From contig NZCS01000006.1 of assembly GCA_002688325.1 (NCBI GenBank), positions 1 through 46,020 of the forward strand: DNA of 46,020 nt, in the 5' to 3' direction. Position numbers and translations under genes: made by a program. Below are positions 30,735 to 39,767 of this stretch, piece by piece. This stretch comes from an archaeon (GTDB lineage: Archaea > Nanobdellota > Nanobdellia > SCGC-AAA011-G17 > ARS1178). The notes beneath the pieces were generated by a model. It searched no databases and had not been told where the DNA came from. It saw only the letters and a program-made list of their open reading frames with translations. Numbering within the stretch: position 1 is the first letter of the stretch; every line of letters begins with the position of its first letter.

Positions 30735-33258
30735 CATGACTTTTCATTCTAAATATAACATAACCAACCACACCTAAAAATAACAAAACTAAAGCAGCCA
30801 TATAATTTTTTCTATCTCCTAAACTATTAACAAATTTTCCAGTTAAACCAATATCATTATCTTCATTAACAATTTCTCCAGTTATACTATTGTCGCTTTT
30901 TTCACTTTCTTCAACAGTATCAACAACAAAACTAGGACTTACAATAGGAGCAACAACAGGTGCAACAAAAGATTCATCATTTCCACTACTTCCACTTCTA
31001 CTTCCACCACCTCCACCTCCAGAACCCCCACCAGAAGGAGGACTTGAAACAACTTTACTAACTTTAACATCCCATTCAACTTTCTCATCTACAAAACCAT
31101 CACTAACAAAAACACTAACATTATAATTCCCTTCACTAAAACTATTACTATAATTCTGTTCATTACTTACATTCAAACCATCCAAATACCAAGAATAACT
31201 TAAACTATCATTATCTAAATCACTAACAATTATTTTAAATTCTAACAAACCTTCATTAACACTAACATCTAACTCAGGCTCATAACTAATCAAAGGCCTA
31301 TTAGTTACATTAAAACTAATTACTGAACTATCTTCTAAAAAACCATCACTAACACTAACATTAATCAAACTACTACTTATATTTTCAACTAAAAACAAAA
31401 CTTCACTTCCATTTATCATAAAAAAATCCTTATCACTACTATAACTTAAACTATCATTATCCAAATCACTACCATTTAAACTATAACTAAACCATTCTCC
31501 AACAACACCAATTAAATCTCCAATTTCTAAAACAGGAGCTCTATTAACATCACTAACATTAACAATCCAATTAACACTATCATTTAATTCTCCATCACTA
31601 ACAATAACACTAAAATTATGAATTCCAAAACTTTCAAAATCAAAATAATAACTTAAATTAACTTCATTACTAACATTACCCCCATCTAAAAACCAATAAT
31701 AAAACAAACTATCATTATTCCAATCACTAACTTCAATTAAAAAGTCTAAACTTTCATTCTCATTTACACTAACACTTTCATTAGGTTCATAACTAACAAT
31801 TAAAGGACCTAAATTATTCCCAACAACAAAACTTTCAAAACTTGAATTCCCAATATTTCCTTTCAAATCTTCACCATAAAATTTCCATCTAACTGTCTCA
31901 TTAACACTAAAATTATTAAAAATAAAACTACTAAAATTCCCATTCAAACTATCACTTTTCAATTCCAACCAAACTTTTCTTAAATTTACCTCTTCAACTT
32001 CATAAATAAAACTAACATTATCTTTAACATTAACTATAATTGGTTCTTTCCTAACATCCAAAACAGGTTTCTTACTATCTATTTCAATCAAAGCACTATA
32101 AACATCAATTCTTGAATAAGTAAATTTACTTCCAGAATCATAAATACTTTTTCCAGTATTATTCAAAACATTCTCTAATTCTAAATTACTTATTTCATTA
32201 CCTTCATAATTTTTATAATCTCTTAACAAAGCAACAGCACCAGCAACATGTGGAGCACTCATACTAGTACCACTCAAACTATTACTTCCACTTAACCAAC
32301 TAGAAACAATTCCAACGCCAGGAGCTAACAATCTTAACAAATTTCTATCACTTTCTCTATATAAAAAATTACCTCTATTTCCAAAATTAGCTAACCCATC
32401 AATCCCATCAACAGCACCAACTGCAGTTACATTAGGAGAACAAGCAGGATAAGCAATCCCATTAGAATCTCCATCATTACCAGAACTTGCAACAATAAAT
32501 AATCCTTCATTATAAGTTAAACCAATTACTTCTTCTAATAAACCATAAGCAGGGCAATTCAAACTATTAAAAACACCTGCACCCAAACTCATACTAATAA
32601 CAGAAATATTATATACATCTTTATTATCTCTACAAAAATTAATACCACTAATAACATCACTTTCATAACAACTTCCACTACTATCGCAAGCTTTTATTAT
32701 CACTAAATTCACATCAGGACTAACACCTTTCACTAAACCATTCCCTCCAACAATACCAGCAACATGTGTTCCATGTCCAGCATCATCCATAACATCACTA
32801 TCATCATTAACATAATCATATCCAAAAACTCTACAATCTCTATCGTTATATTCATCTTGACTACATCCAAAACTTTCATGTAAATAATTAATTCCAGTAT
32901 CAATAATACAAACACCTTCATCTTTCCCAGTTATATTTACATTCAAATTCCAAACTTTACTAACATTAATTTGTTCAACACTTTCTTCTAAAAAAACACC
33001 AAATTTCCTATCTTCATAAACTTCAACATTCTTTTCTTTCAATTTCTCTAAATTTTCACTATCTACCTCACCAGAAAAAGCGTTTAATTCTTCAAAATCA
33101 TTCTCTTTTTCAAACTCAATTCCTTTCAAAACTTTCTCTTCATTATTCAAATCAAAACCTAAAAATTTCTCTTCATTAACAACAACTATAACTTTCTCAG
33201 CACTAACTAAACCAATGACTAACAAAAATAATACAATTATCACCAACTTTTTAATCAT
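30724..33258 (-). CDS. Cell-surface subtilisin-like serine protease (S8)
   Basis: 844 aa. Signal peptide 1-20, a prodomain-like segment, then the S8 catalytic domain with CIIDTGIN (Asp120), GHGTHVAG (His162), the oxyanion Asn261 (SSGNDG) and LSGTSMSAPHVAG (Ser332). Three or so Ig/PKD-like repeats (SDxxNDSLxYxWxLDG..NVSN) follow to ~750, with many N-x-S/T sites. A Gly/Ser linker, an ITGEIVNE-type element and a C-terminal membrane helix with a basic tail complete it. It is therefore anchored and faces outward. Its ATG overlaps the rnp3 stop (ATGA). Confidence 0.93.
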   Translation of the reverse strand: MIKKLVIIVLFLLVIGLVSAEKVIVVVNEEKFLGFDLNNEEKVLKGIEFEKENDFEELNAFSGEVDSENLEKLKEKNVEVYEDRKFGVFLEESVEQINVSKVWNLNVNITGKDEGVCIIDTGINYLHESFGCSQDEYNDRDCRVFGYDYVNDDSDVMDDAGHGTHVAGIVGGNGLVKGVSPDVNLVIIKACDSSGSCYESDVISGINFCRDNKDVYNISVISMSLGAGVFNSLNCPAYGLLEEVIGLTYNEGLFIVASSGNDGDSNGIAYPACSPNVTAVGAVDGIDGLANFGNRGNFLYRESDRNLLRLLAPGVGIVSSWLSGSNSLSGTSMSAPHVAGAVALLRDYKNYEGNEISNLELENVLNNTGKSIYDSGSKFTYSRIDVYSALIEIDSKKPVLDVRKEPIIVNVKDNVSFIYEVEEVNLRKVWLELKSDSLNGNFSSFIFNNFSVNETVRWKFYGEDLKGNIGNSSFESFVVGNNLGPLIVSYEPNESVSVNENESLDFLIEVSDWNNDSLFYYWFLDGGNVSNEVNLSYYFDFESFGIHNFSVIVSDGELNDSVNWIVNVSDVNRAPVLEIGDLIGVVGEWFSYSLNGSDLDNDSLSYSSDKDFFMINGSEVLFLVENISSSLINVSVSDGFLEDSSVISFNVTNRPLISYEPELDVSVNEGLLEFKIIVSDLDNDSLSYSWYLDGLNVSNEQNYSNSFSEGNYNVSVFVSDGFVDEKVEWDVKVSKVVSSPPSGGGSGGGGGGSRSGSSGNDESFVAPVVAPIVSPSFVVDTVEESEKSDNSITGEIVNEDNDIGLTGKFVNSLGDRKNYMAALVLLFLGVVGYVIFRMKSHVMV

Positions 33259-33719
33259 TTTTTAAATTCTAATGCTCTCTTAGCTTCACCAGGAGTCATT
33301 CCAATAACTCTCCCAAAACTAATTAAATCCTTCACATCCCTCATCTCTTTTTTATTTTCAGCAAAACTAAAAACAATCATTTTAACTTTATACTTTCTAC
33401 ATATCCTAACATTTTGCATCATTCTACCCAAAATCTGTCCTCTTAACATCCCTTTACTCTTCAAAACATCATTAAAACTAAAACCAATACTAATCTTATT
33501 CTCTTTAGCTATTTTACATAAAATATGATTCAAACCAGAACTTCTATATTTCATATGATCTGCTCTTTTTTCTTTCTCTAAACCAGTTATAACATCAACA
33601 TTTTTATTTTCAAAATTCTTTCTTTCTCCATCTTCAATTTTTAAATCTTTAAAATAAACTTTCTTAAAACCTAACTTCTTACCATAACCCTTATCATCAA
33701 ATCTCACAATATCAATCAT
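33255..33719 (-). CDS. rnp3: RNase P protein component 3 (Rpp30), short form
   Basis: 154 aa; the usual archaeal p30 is ~210. The C-terminal two thirds match well: MKYRSSGLNHILCKIAKENKISIGFSF, ...GRMMQNVRICRKYKVKMIVFSFA, then DLISFGRVIGMTPGEAKRAL. The N-terminal barrel strands are reduced, as is common in DPANN proteins. It pairs with Rnp2 in RNase P. It is followed by the protease gene with ATGA overlap, which suggests only transcription coupling. Confidence 0.87.
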   Translation of the reverse strand: MIDIVRFDDKGYGKKLGFKKVYFKDLKIEDGERKNFENKNVDVITGLEKEKRADHMKYRSSGLNHILCKIAKENKISIGFSFNDVLKSKGMLRGQILGRMMQNVRICRKYKVKMIVFSFAENKKEMRDVKDLISFGRVIGMTPGEAKRALEFKK

Positions 33720-33728
33720 TTTAATAAA

Positions 33729-34184
33729 TTAAATTTTCAAACCTTTTATACCTTTCGTTGTATCAATAACTTTAATTTTGTGTCCTTTCTCTAAAGCTTC
33801 TACTAAACAAACATCAAATATCTCAGAATCTAAATTATCTCTTATTTTTTTCTTACTATATTTTCTTTTTTCTAGTCTTTTTTTTAATTTCTCTAAACCA
33901 CATTTTACTACAACACATAAATCAACATACTTCTTATCTAAATAATGACTTAAATGACTATCAATAACTAAATTTTTATTCTCTTTAATAATCTCAACTA
34001 ATTTTTTATTCAACTTCTTAACATCAACAATCTTACTTTTCAATTTCCTGTCATAACCTTCACTTAAACCTTCATCTTCAATTAATTTATTCACATCCAA
34101 ATACTTCAATTTATACTTCTTACTTAATTCCTTACTTACTTTAGTTTTTCCAGTACAAGGCGTTCCAGTTACAGTTATAATCAT
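33729..34184 (-). CDS. Adenylate kinase-like NTPase, AK6/Fap7 type
   Basis: 151 aa from the ATG at 34184 (MIITVTGTPCTGKTKVS); a TTG four codons upstream is less likely. Walker A is GTPCTGKT, followed by LDVNKLIEDEGL, VIDSHLSHYL and the lid-like RKYSKKKIRDNLDSEIFDVC, all as in AK6/Fap7. In archaea and eukaryotes this protein acts in small-subunit assembly with uS11 as well as being an NMP kinase. It lies between pyrH and rnp3 on the minus strand. Confidence 0.88.
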   Translation of the reverse strand: MIITVTGTPCTGKTKVSKELSKKYKLKYLDVNKLIEDEGLSEGYDRKLKSKIVDVKKLNKKLVEIIKENKNLVIDSHLSHYLDKKYVDLCVVVKCGLEKLKKRLEKRKYSKKKIRDNLDSEIFDVCLVEALEKGHKIKVIDTTKGIKGLKI

Positions 34185-34220
34185 AACATAAAACAATATC
34201 TAGAACTATTTAACTCTTTC

Positions 34221-34889
34221 TCAACAAATAACAGTACCAACAAATCTTTTACCTTTCAACATTTTCTTAAAATTATCTAAATTATTACCTATAATAATAG
34301 TCATAATCTCATTTTCTTTAATAATCTTAGCAGCCTTCTGATCTAATACAAAATGTTGTCCAGCTTTAAACTTTATTTTCTTAGCTATCCCATAAAAATC
34401 ATCAAAACTTATTTTTTTAATCAACTTAGCTCCTTTTAACTTAGGATCTTTATCATACAATCCTTTAACATTTGTAACATTAATAAACAAATCACTTCCC
34501 AAATATCTTGCTAAATCAGCACTATTACCATCCGTAGTCATTTTTTCTCTATAACCCAAAGCACCACAAACAACTATTTTTTGTTTCTTCAACTTTTTCT
34601 TAACTTCCAACATAGATTCAGGAATTTCTCCTTTATAATTAAAAACTCCTCCTACAACTCTTGCATTTAATTTAGTACTCGCAATTCCAATCAAAGAATA
34701 AATCTTATCACTAAATTTTCCTTTCTCCAAAGCCTTCATATATTTCCTAGCAGTACTTCCACCACCAGTAACAATAACAAATTTATAATTTACAGAATCA
34801 ATAACTTTCTTAAATTTTTTTAAAAAATCATAATTAACCTTATCAGGAACTATTACACTCCCACCCAAACTAATAACTATAGTTTTCAT
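34221..34889 (-). CDS. pyrH: UMP kinase (archaeal type)
   Basis: 222 aa, amino-acid-kinase fold: ISLGGSVIVPD at the start, VIVTGGGSTARKYM, MTTDGNSADLARYLGSD, NVTNVKGLYDKDPK, and the ending GKRFVGTVIC. It phosphorylates UMP to UDP. A GAGGTG Shine-Dalgarno sits 4 nt from the ATG. Confidence 0.95.
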   Translation of the reverse strand: MKTIVISLGGSVIVPDKVNYDFLKKFKKVIDSVNYKFVIVTGGGSTARKYMKALEKGKFSDKIYSLIGIASTKLNARVVGGVFNYKGEIPESMLEVKKKLKKQKIVVCGALGYREKMTTDGNSADLARYLGSDLFINVTNVKGLYDKDPKLKGAKLIKKISFDDFYGIAKKIKFKAGQHFVLDQKAAKIIKENEIMTIIIGNNLDNFKKMLKGKRFVGTVIC

Positions 34890-34932
34890 TTACACCTCTT
34901 ATTCTTTTAAAAATCTTTAACTATTAAAAACT

Positions 34933-35214
34933 TTACTTTTTAAGAACAAACAACTTTCCATCTTTAACATCAAACAAACCTAATCTACTTCCAGCATCTA
35001 ACCAACCATGCGCATAATTTAAAGCAGCAAAAGCAGTTAACTTATCACCTTTTTCAATAAAATACTTAGCATCTTTAAAATATCTTTCAGCCATATCTAA
35101 AAAATCCTTTCCACTTTTCTCTACATCTATCTTAACATCTTTACCAAACTTAACTTTTTTCAAAGCTTTTTCAGTAATTTTCAAATATTTCTCTAATTTT
35201 TCATCTAATTCCAT
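34933..35214 (-). CDS. DUF357 family protein
   Basis: 93 aa from the ATG at 35214 ([15 protein letters not shown]). The longer frame upstream reads hydrophobic AT-rich promoter sequence and is rejected. The DUF357 core is [43 protein letters not shown]. Small helical, archaea-specific, of unknown function. Confidence 0.85.
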   Translation of the reverse strand: MELDEKLEKYLKITEKALKKVKFGKDVKIDVEKSGKDFLDMAERYFKDAKYFIEKGDKLTAFAALNYAHGWLDAGSRLGLFDVKDGKLFVLKK

Positions 35215-35272
35215 ATAATAATAAAAACTAAAAACCTTTATAAACCTTATTAAAATCAATTTAAACAAGAAA

Positions 35273-35623
35273 ATGACAAAAAATCAAAGAAGTAAAAGAT
35301 ACAGAACTGAACAAGATCATCAAGAACAAGAACCATATAATTCTATAAATTTTCTTCCACAACCAATAGATATAACAATAGATCAAGAAACATATCAAGC
35401 AACATTAAAACAAGATGAAAGAAATAATAGATGGGAAGTTTCCTATAAAGATATTACTATATCGGGAAATACACAATCTGAAGCTATTAAAAAATTTAAA
35501 ACAGCAAGAATATTAAACATGAGAGACTCAGAAGACTTAGGAAGAGTATTGAGAAAAATAATCCATTTAATAGAACCAATAACAATAGATTCCTTATGTA
35601 ATATTTCACAACAATCTTTATAA
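35273..35623 (+). CDS. Hypothetical protein, 116 aa
   Basis: A Gln/Glu-rich basic head ([20 protein letters not shown]), then a beta-rich segment ([36 protein letters not shown]) and a helix [13 protein letters not shown]. The strand-strand-helix pattern is HicB-like, but no clear motif supports that. It lies 22 nt before the helicase and probably shares its operon. Confidence 0.5.
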   Translation: MTKNQRSKRYRTEQDHQEQEPYNSINFLPQPIDITIDQETYQATLKQDERNNRWEVSYKDITISGNTQSEAIKKFKTARILNMRDSEDLGRVLRKIIHLIEPITIDSLCNISQQSL

Positions 35624-35645
35624 ACAAAAACTTTTTCTAAACTCT

Positions 35646-37472
35646 ATGTTAAATGAAATTCTTTTTCCACATGATAAAATTAGAGAAATTCAAGATCAAA
35701 TGATTAAAGATTTACTAACTTCTTACAAAAACAAAAAACATTTTCTAATGCATGCACCAACAGGTATAGGAAAAACTTCCATCCTAGCACCATTACTAGC
35801 AAAAGCAATTAAAAATAACAAAACAATTTTTTTCTTAACTTCAAGACACACCCAACATAAAATAGCTGTAAAAACATTAAAATTAATAAAAGAAAAACAT
35901 AAAATAGATTTCACAATAGTAGATTTCATAGGAAAACAACATATGTGCCCCATAAAAGATATTTCTTCTCTATCTTCATCTCAATTTTATGAATATTGCA
36001 AAGATGTAAGAGAAAAAGATGAATGTATTCATTACCTAAAATCAAAAAACAAATCACCAGAAAAAGCAGTATTATTAAAAAAACTAACCTCCCTTTCACC
36101 TCTACATGTAGAAGAATTATGTAAATTATCAAAAGAATATTGTCCTTTTGAAATTTCATGTTCATTAGCAGATAAAGCAAAAGTAATTATAGCAGACTAC
36201 CACCACATTTTATCAGAACCAATAAGAAAAAATATTTTTGAAAGAGCAAATAAATCATTACAAAACTCAATAATAATCTTCGATGAAGCACATAACTTAC
36301 CAAAAAGAGCAAGAGAATTACTAACTGCAAACCTATCAACACCAATAGTGGAAAGAGCAATAAAAGAAGCAAAACAATTCTTCCTTCCAACAGAAGAACT
36401 AGAAAAAATACACACTAACCTACAATATATCTCAAAATCTACATCAATAAGCAATCAAGAAACATTAATTAAAAAAGAAGACTTTCTTTACCCAAAAGAA
36501 CTTATCAAATCTTTAAAAAAAATATCAGAAACCCCTTTAGAAGAAAAAAAGAGATCATATATTCTTTCAGTAGCTTCATTTCTAGAATCATGGCATGGTC
36601 CAGATCAAGGTTTTGCAAGAATTCTAACAAAAGGAACTTCATACAGAAAACCATTTATTCAATTATCATACAAATGCCTAGATCCATCTATTCTACTAAA
36701 ACCAATAATAAAAGAATCACATTTCATAACTTGCATGTCTGGAACTTTTTCACCAATAAATTTTTACAAAGACATCCTAGGTTTTACTAACTCAACATTA
36801 AAAGAATATCTTTCATCATTCCCAAAAGAAAATCAATTAAACATGATTGTACCATTAACTACAACAAAATTCACACAAAGATCAGATCAAATGTTTCAAA
36901 ATATCTCAGATATCTTAACTTCCTTAACAAATCAAATTCAAGGAAATGTTTTAGTTTTCTTTCCAAGTTATCAAATAAAAGATGATATTTTCAATTTACT
37001 ACAATTCAAAACAAAAAAAACAATTTTCCAAGAAAGTCCTAGTTTAGATAAACAACAAAAAGAAGAAATTTTAATTAAATTTAAAAAATACAAAGAAATA
37101 GGTTCTATTTTATTAGCAGTTTCAGCAGGTTCATTTGGAGAAGGTATTGATTTAATGGGAGATTTACTAAAAGCAGTTGTAGTTGTAGGTCTACCATTAA
37201 CAAAACCAGATCTAGAAGTTAAAAAATTAATAGATTATTATGATTTAAAATTTAACAAAGGTTGGGATTATGGTTATAAATATCCTGCTATGATTAAAAC
37301 ATTACAAAATGCTGGTAGATGCATAAGATCAGAAACAGATAAAGGTATAACAGTTTTCTTAGATGAAAGATACGCATGGAATAATTATTTACAATGTTTT
37401 CCAAAAGACTTAAACATTAAAATTTCAAAAGAACCTTCAACTGAAATAAAGAAATTCTTACAAAATGATTAA
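35646..37472 (+). CDS. XPD/Rad3-like iron-sulfur DNA helicase
   Basis: 608 aa SF2 helicase: Walker A HAPTGIGKT (36-44), DEAH box (213-216), late motifs (SAGSFGEGIDL) and motif VI QNAGRCIRSETDKG. Between motifs I and II are Cys101, 118, 127, 159, 166 and 172; four of these probably bind the 4Fe-4S cluster of XPD/DinG helicases. It unwinds DNA 5'-3', for repair. The length is close to archaeal XPD. A plus-strand gene, ending 4 nt inside the convergent 37469-37756 gene. Confidence 0.9.
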   Translation: MLNEILFPHDKIREIQDQMIKDLLTSYKNKKHFLMHAPTGIGKTSILAPLLAKAIKNNKTIFFLTSRHTQHKIAVKTLKLIKEKHKIDFTIVDFIGKQHMCPIKDISSLSSSQFYEYCKDVREKDECIHYLKSKNKSPEKAVLLKKLTSLSPLHVEELCKLSKEYCPFEISCSLADKAKVIIADYHHILSEPIRKNIFERANKSLQNSIIIFDEAHNLPKRARELLTANLSTPIVERAIKEAKQFFLPTEELEKIHTNLQYISKSTSISNQETLIKKEDFLYPKELIKSLKKISETPLEEKKRSYILSVASFLESWHGPDQGFARILTKGTSYRKPFIQLSYKCLDPSILLKPIIKESHFITCMSGTFSPINFYKDILGFTNSTLKEYLSSFPKENQLNMIVPLTTTKFTQRSDQMFQNISDILTSLTNQIQGNVLVFFPSYQIKDDIFNLLQFKTKKTIFQESPSLDKQQKEEILIKFKKYKEIGSILLAVSAGSFGEGIDLMGDLLKAVVVVGLPLTKPDLEVKKLIDYYDLKFNKGWDYGYKYPAMIKTLQNAGRCIRSETDKGITVFLDERYAWNNYLQCFPKDLNIKISKEPSTEIKKFLQND

Positions 37473-37756
37473 CCATAATAACTATTCTTTCTCAAACCAG
37501 CCCTTTCTAAAACATCAGTAATTCTTTCATCTAAACCATCTCTCATTTCAACTATATAACAAAGAATTTCTTCCCCTTCACAAATAGCTTGCAAACCATC
37601 TATTTCAATTGGTTCTCCAACAAAATCTCCTTCTTTCTTAAAAGTTGCTCCATGATAACCAGGAACTCTTCGTAAAATACTTAATATATCTTCATCTTTT
37701 GGAACTAATAAAAATCCAATATTAGGTTTAATTCCAACAGAATATAAGTCCATCAT
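37469..37756 (-). CDS. Hypothetical protein, 95 aa
   Basis: A mixed alpha/beta protein (VGIKPNIGFLLVPKDEDILSIL..., then GEEILCYIVEMRDGLDERITDVLERAG). Two adjacent ATGs (37756, 37753) can start it. TTTAACTGTTAAA overlaps the start region, with a TATA-like stretch further upstream. No family is recognised. Confidence 0.55.
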   Translation of the reverse strand: MMDLYSVGIKPNIGFLLVPKDEDILSILRRVPGYHGATFKKEGDFVGEPIEIDGLQAICEGEEILCYIVEMRDGLDERITDVLERAGLRKNSYYG

Positions 37757-37807
37757 TTTAACAGTTAAATTATTTTTCCCTTTATAAAAATTTATATGAT
37801 AAAGAAC

Positions 37808-38167
37808 TCATTTCTTAAAAGCACTTCCTAAATCAACTACATACTTACCATCTTCCATTTTATACACCAACGGTTTTCCTTTAAACAATTCAATCAAATC
37901 TAATTCATATTTACCTGGTTTCATTACACTCACACTTTCTATATCTAATATAACTGGAGCATCTAATTCCTCCAAACCAACTAAATCTAAAACATCTTTC
38001 TCTACTTTCTTCTTCTCTTTAGTTGTTAAATTTATCTTAATTTTTTTCTTATCTAAACTTGCTTTTTTCATAAAGAAAAAGAACTTTCCACCACAATTAC
38101 AACCACTTAATAACTCCTTACTAGCATCTTCATATAATTTACCACATTTAACACATTGGTGAGGCAT
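37808..38167 (-). CDS. arvC: ArvC/OapC-like zinc-ribbon protein (DUF2072)
   Basis: 119 aa. The N-terminal zinc ribbon MPHQCVKCGKLYEDASKELLSGCNCGGKFFFF is the DUF2072 hallmark; the second pair is C-x-C instead of C-x2-C. The C-terminal half is beta-rich (VILDIESVSVMKPGKYELDLIELF). It sits with a DUF2073 protein and an Era-like GTPase, the set known as ArvA/B/C (or Oap) that drives extracellular vesicle formation in Haloarchaea. It follows arvB without a gap. Confidence 0.85.
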   Translation of the reverse strand: MPHQCVKCGKLYEDASKELLSGCNCGGKFFFFMKKASLDKKKIKINLTTKEKKKVEKDVLDLVGLEELDAPVILDIESVSVMKPGKYELDLIELFKGKPLVYKMEDGKYVVDLGSAFKK

Positions 38168-38551
38168 TTATCTCTTCCCCTTCTTAATCAATAACTGAAT
38201 CTTCTTAGGATCTCTTTTAATCTCCTTAACAATTGTAGCAGGACCAATTATTGTCAAACCTTCCTTATTTCCCAATAATATTTTTATCAAACCACTTTTA
38301 ATCAAATTACCAACATCTAATTTTTTGCTTCTTCTTTTATGTGGATAAATAGTACATAACTCAACACCTTTAAAAATAGGACTTATATCTTCCATTGTTC
38401 TTTCAATTAACTTAGTTTCTTCTTCACTCTCCAATCTTCCTTCTAATAAAACAATCTCATTATTTTTAACACCATCTAATAGTTTATTTATCCTAGCTTC
38501 AGAATCCAACTTCTCAATTTCATGATGTGGTATAAATTGTAATGTTAACAT
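38168..38551 (-). CDS. arvB: ArvB/OapB-like protein (DUF2073)
   Basis: 127 aa. The DUF2073 pattern is visible: NNEIVLLEGRLESEEETKLIERTM, FKGVELCTIYP, and a late GLTIIGPATIVKEIKRDP. It adjoins arvC (next base) and lies 80 nt from the GTPase gene, with a hairpin repeat in the gap. Its role with ArvA is known only from Haloarchaea. Confidence 0.85.
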   Translation of the reverse strand: MLTLQFIPHHEIEKLDSEARINKLLDGVKNNEIVLLEGRLESEEETKLIERTMEDISPIFKGVELCTIYPHKRRSKKLDVGNLIKSGLIKILLGNKEGLTIIGPATIVKEIKRDPKKIQLLIKKGKR

Positions 38552-38570
38552 TTTTTTCCTCTTTTTTATT

Positions 38571-38607
38571 TTCTTTTTTGCTTAATCTTTTTTCTTAAAA
38601 AAGGTTA
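38571..38607 (-). repeat. Dispersed 37-bp hairpin repeat, copy B
   Basis: Nearly identical to 14620-14656 (about 35 of 37). It lies between the GTPase gene and arvB, again shortly after a stop codon. On the minus strand TAACC-T6-AAG-A6-G forms the hairpin, followed by ATTAAGC and an A-run. Confidence 0.7.
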
Positions 38608-38630
38608 TCAGTTATATAAACTTTTTCTTT

Positions 38631-39266
38631 TCACTTAACTAATTTAAACAAAGCAGTATAAAAATCTTCCATTTTTTTATCTTTCAAAGCACTTATTCCA
38701 ACAACCTTATACTGTGGGAAAGCATTTTCTACTCTTTTAATATTAGACTTTTTCAAATCTGTCTTATTAGCAACAACCAAAACAGGTATTTTTCTAGCTG
38801 CTAAATTACCTATTATAGTAATATTAACTTGATCATAAGGATTTATAGTACTATCCAAAACAACCAAAACAATATCCATATCATCTAACCATCTAATAGC
38901 TTCAATAACTCCTTTTGTTGCTTCTTTAGCTCTTTGTTTAGCTTTCTTAGCACTCATCTTAAACTTCATAAAACTTTCATAATCAATTTTAGTAGCAATA
39001 CCAGGAGTATCAACCAAATTAAATGTTAATTCTTTTCCATTAGACTTCATAACTATCTGTTCTTTAACATTAACTTTTCTTGTCTCATGAGGAACATTAG
39101 AAGCCTTACCCATATTTTCCCCTAACCAATCTTTACATATCTTATTAGCAATTGTAGTTTTTCCACCATTTGGAGGACCATATAAACCAATCTTTACATG
39201 TTTTTTCTTCTGAAATAGCCCAGAAAATAAATTATTTATAAAATCTAAAATTCCCGATAACATCAT
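38631..39266 (-). CDS. arvA: ArvA/OapA-like Era-type small GTPase
   Basis: 211 aa. GTPase motifs: G1 GPPNGGKTT (~29-37), G3 VDTPG, G4 ANKTDL, and G5-like GISAL. It begins with a hydrophobic/amphipathic helix (MLSGILDFINNLFSGLFQ) that could touch the membrane. In Haloferax the homologue ArvA drives vesicle budding. An SD (GGAG) precedes tandem ATGs at 39266/39263. First gene of the arvABC unit. Confidence 0.88.
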   Translation of the reverse strand: MMLSGILDFINNLFSGLFQKKKHVKIGLYGPPNGGKTTIANKICKDWLGENMGKASNVPHETRKVNVKEQIVMKSNGKELTFNLVDTPGIATKIDYESFMKFKMSAKKAKQRAKEATKGVIEAIRWLDDMDIVLVVLDSTINPYDQVNITIIGNLAARKIPVLVVANKTDLKKSNIKRVENAFPQYKVVGISALKDKKMEDFYTALFKLVK

Positions 39267-39375
39267 GTCTCCTTTTCCTAATAAAATACCTAATCTAATT
39301 AATAAATGTTTCTATGCTCTATTATACAGTTTAGAATACAAATTATTAAATATTTTATTGTATTAATTATATAAA

Positions 39376-39729
39376 ATGGAAGATTTAACTGCAAGAGTTC
39401 AAAAATATCCTTTAGATATAATGGTAAGATATGAACCAAGAGTAGATGGACCCTATTATTCAACACCTCAAGTATTACAATATCTTAAATCTGTAGAACA
39501 ATTAACAACACAACCTACTCCATATTTCATAGATCATACTAAACAAAAAATACAAGTTATAGGTAGAAGACAAGAAGATTATGATGAAGATTACACAGAA
39601 AGAATAGAAAGAATAAAAAGAACAACAAAAGAACAAAGAAAAGAAATCATAGACAAAACAAAAAAACCAGAAAATAAAAGAACAAAAAGAAAAACTAGAG
39701 ACAACAAAAGACACAAATTAGAAAATTAA
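39376..39729 (+). CDS. Hypothetical charged protein, 117 aa
   Basis: A structured first half (QKYPLDIMVRYEPRVDGPYYSTPQVLQYLKSVEQL) and a disordered, extremely Lys/Arg-rich tail (TERIERIKRTTKEQRKEII...TKRKTRDNKRHKLEN), suggesting RNA or DNA binding. It lies 38 nt upstream of rtcB in the same orientation, but rtcB has its own TATA box. No family is recognised. Confidence 0.6.
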   Translation: MEDLTARVQKYPLDIMVRYEPRVDGPYYSTPQVLQYLKSVEQLTTQPTPYFIDHTKQKIQVIGRRQEDYDEDYTERIERIKRTTKEQRKEIIDKTKKPENKRTKRKTRDNKRHKLEN

Positions 39730-39736
39730 CCAAAAC

Positions 39737-39747
39737 TATTTAAATTT
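39737..39747 (+). promoter_or_regulatory. TATA box of rtcB
   Basis: TATTTAAATTT preceded by AAAAC. The ATG at 39768 is 20-30 nt downstream, so the rtcB mRNA is probably leaderless. Start of the intron-bearing transcript. Confidence 0.6.
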
Positions 39748-39767
39748 TAACTAATTTCTAACTGCTT

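Noticed and set aside
30890-31126. Plus-strand frame over the protease linker
   Set aside because: A shadow of the Gly/Ser linker region on the other strand (poly-Pro/Leu); no start signal.
35215-35268. N-terminal extension of the DUF357 protein
   Set aside because: It encodes a hydrophobic AT-rich run over the promoter; the family starts at [11 protein letters not shown].
36187-36454. Minus-strand frames opposite the helicase
   Set aside because: Hydrophobic antisense frames inside a well-supported XPD-like gene.
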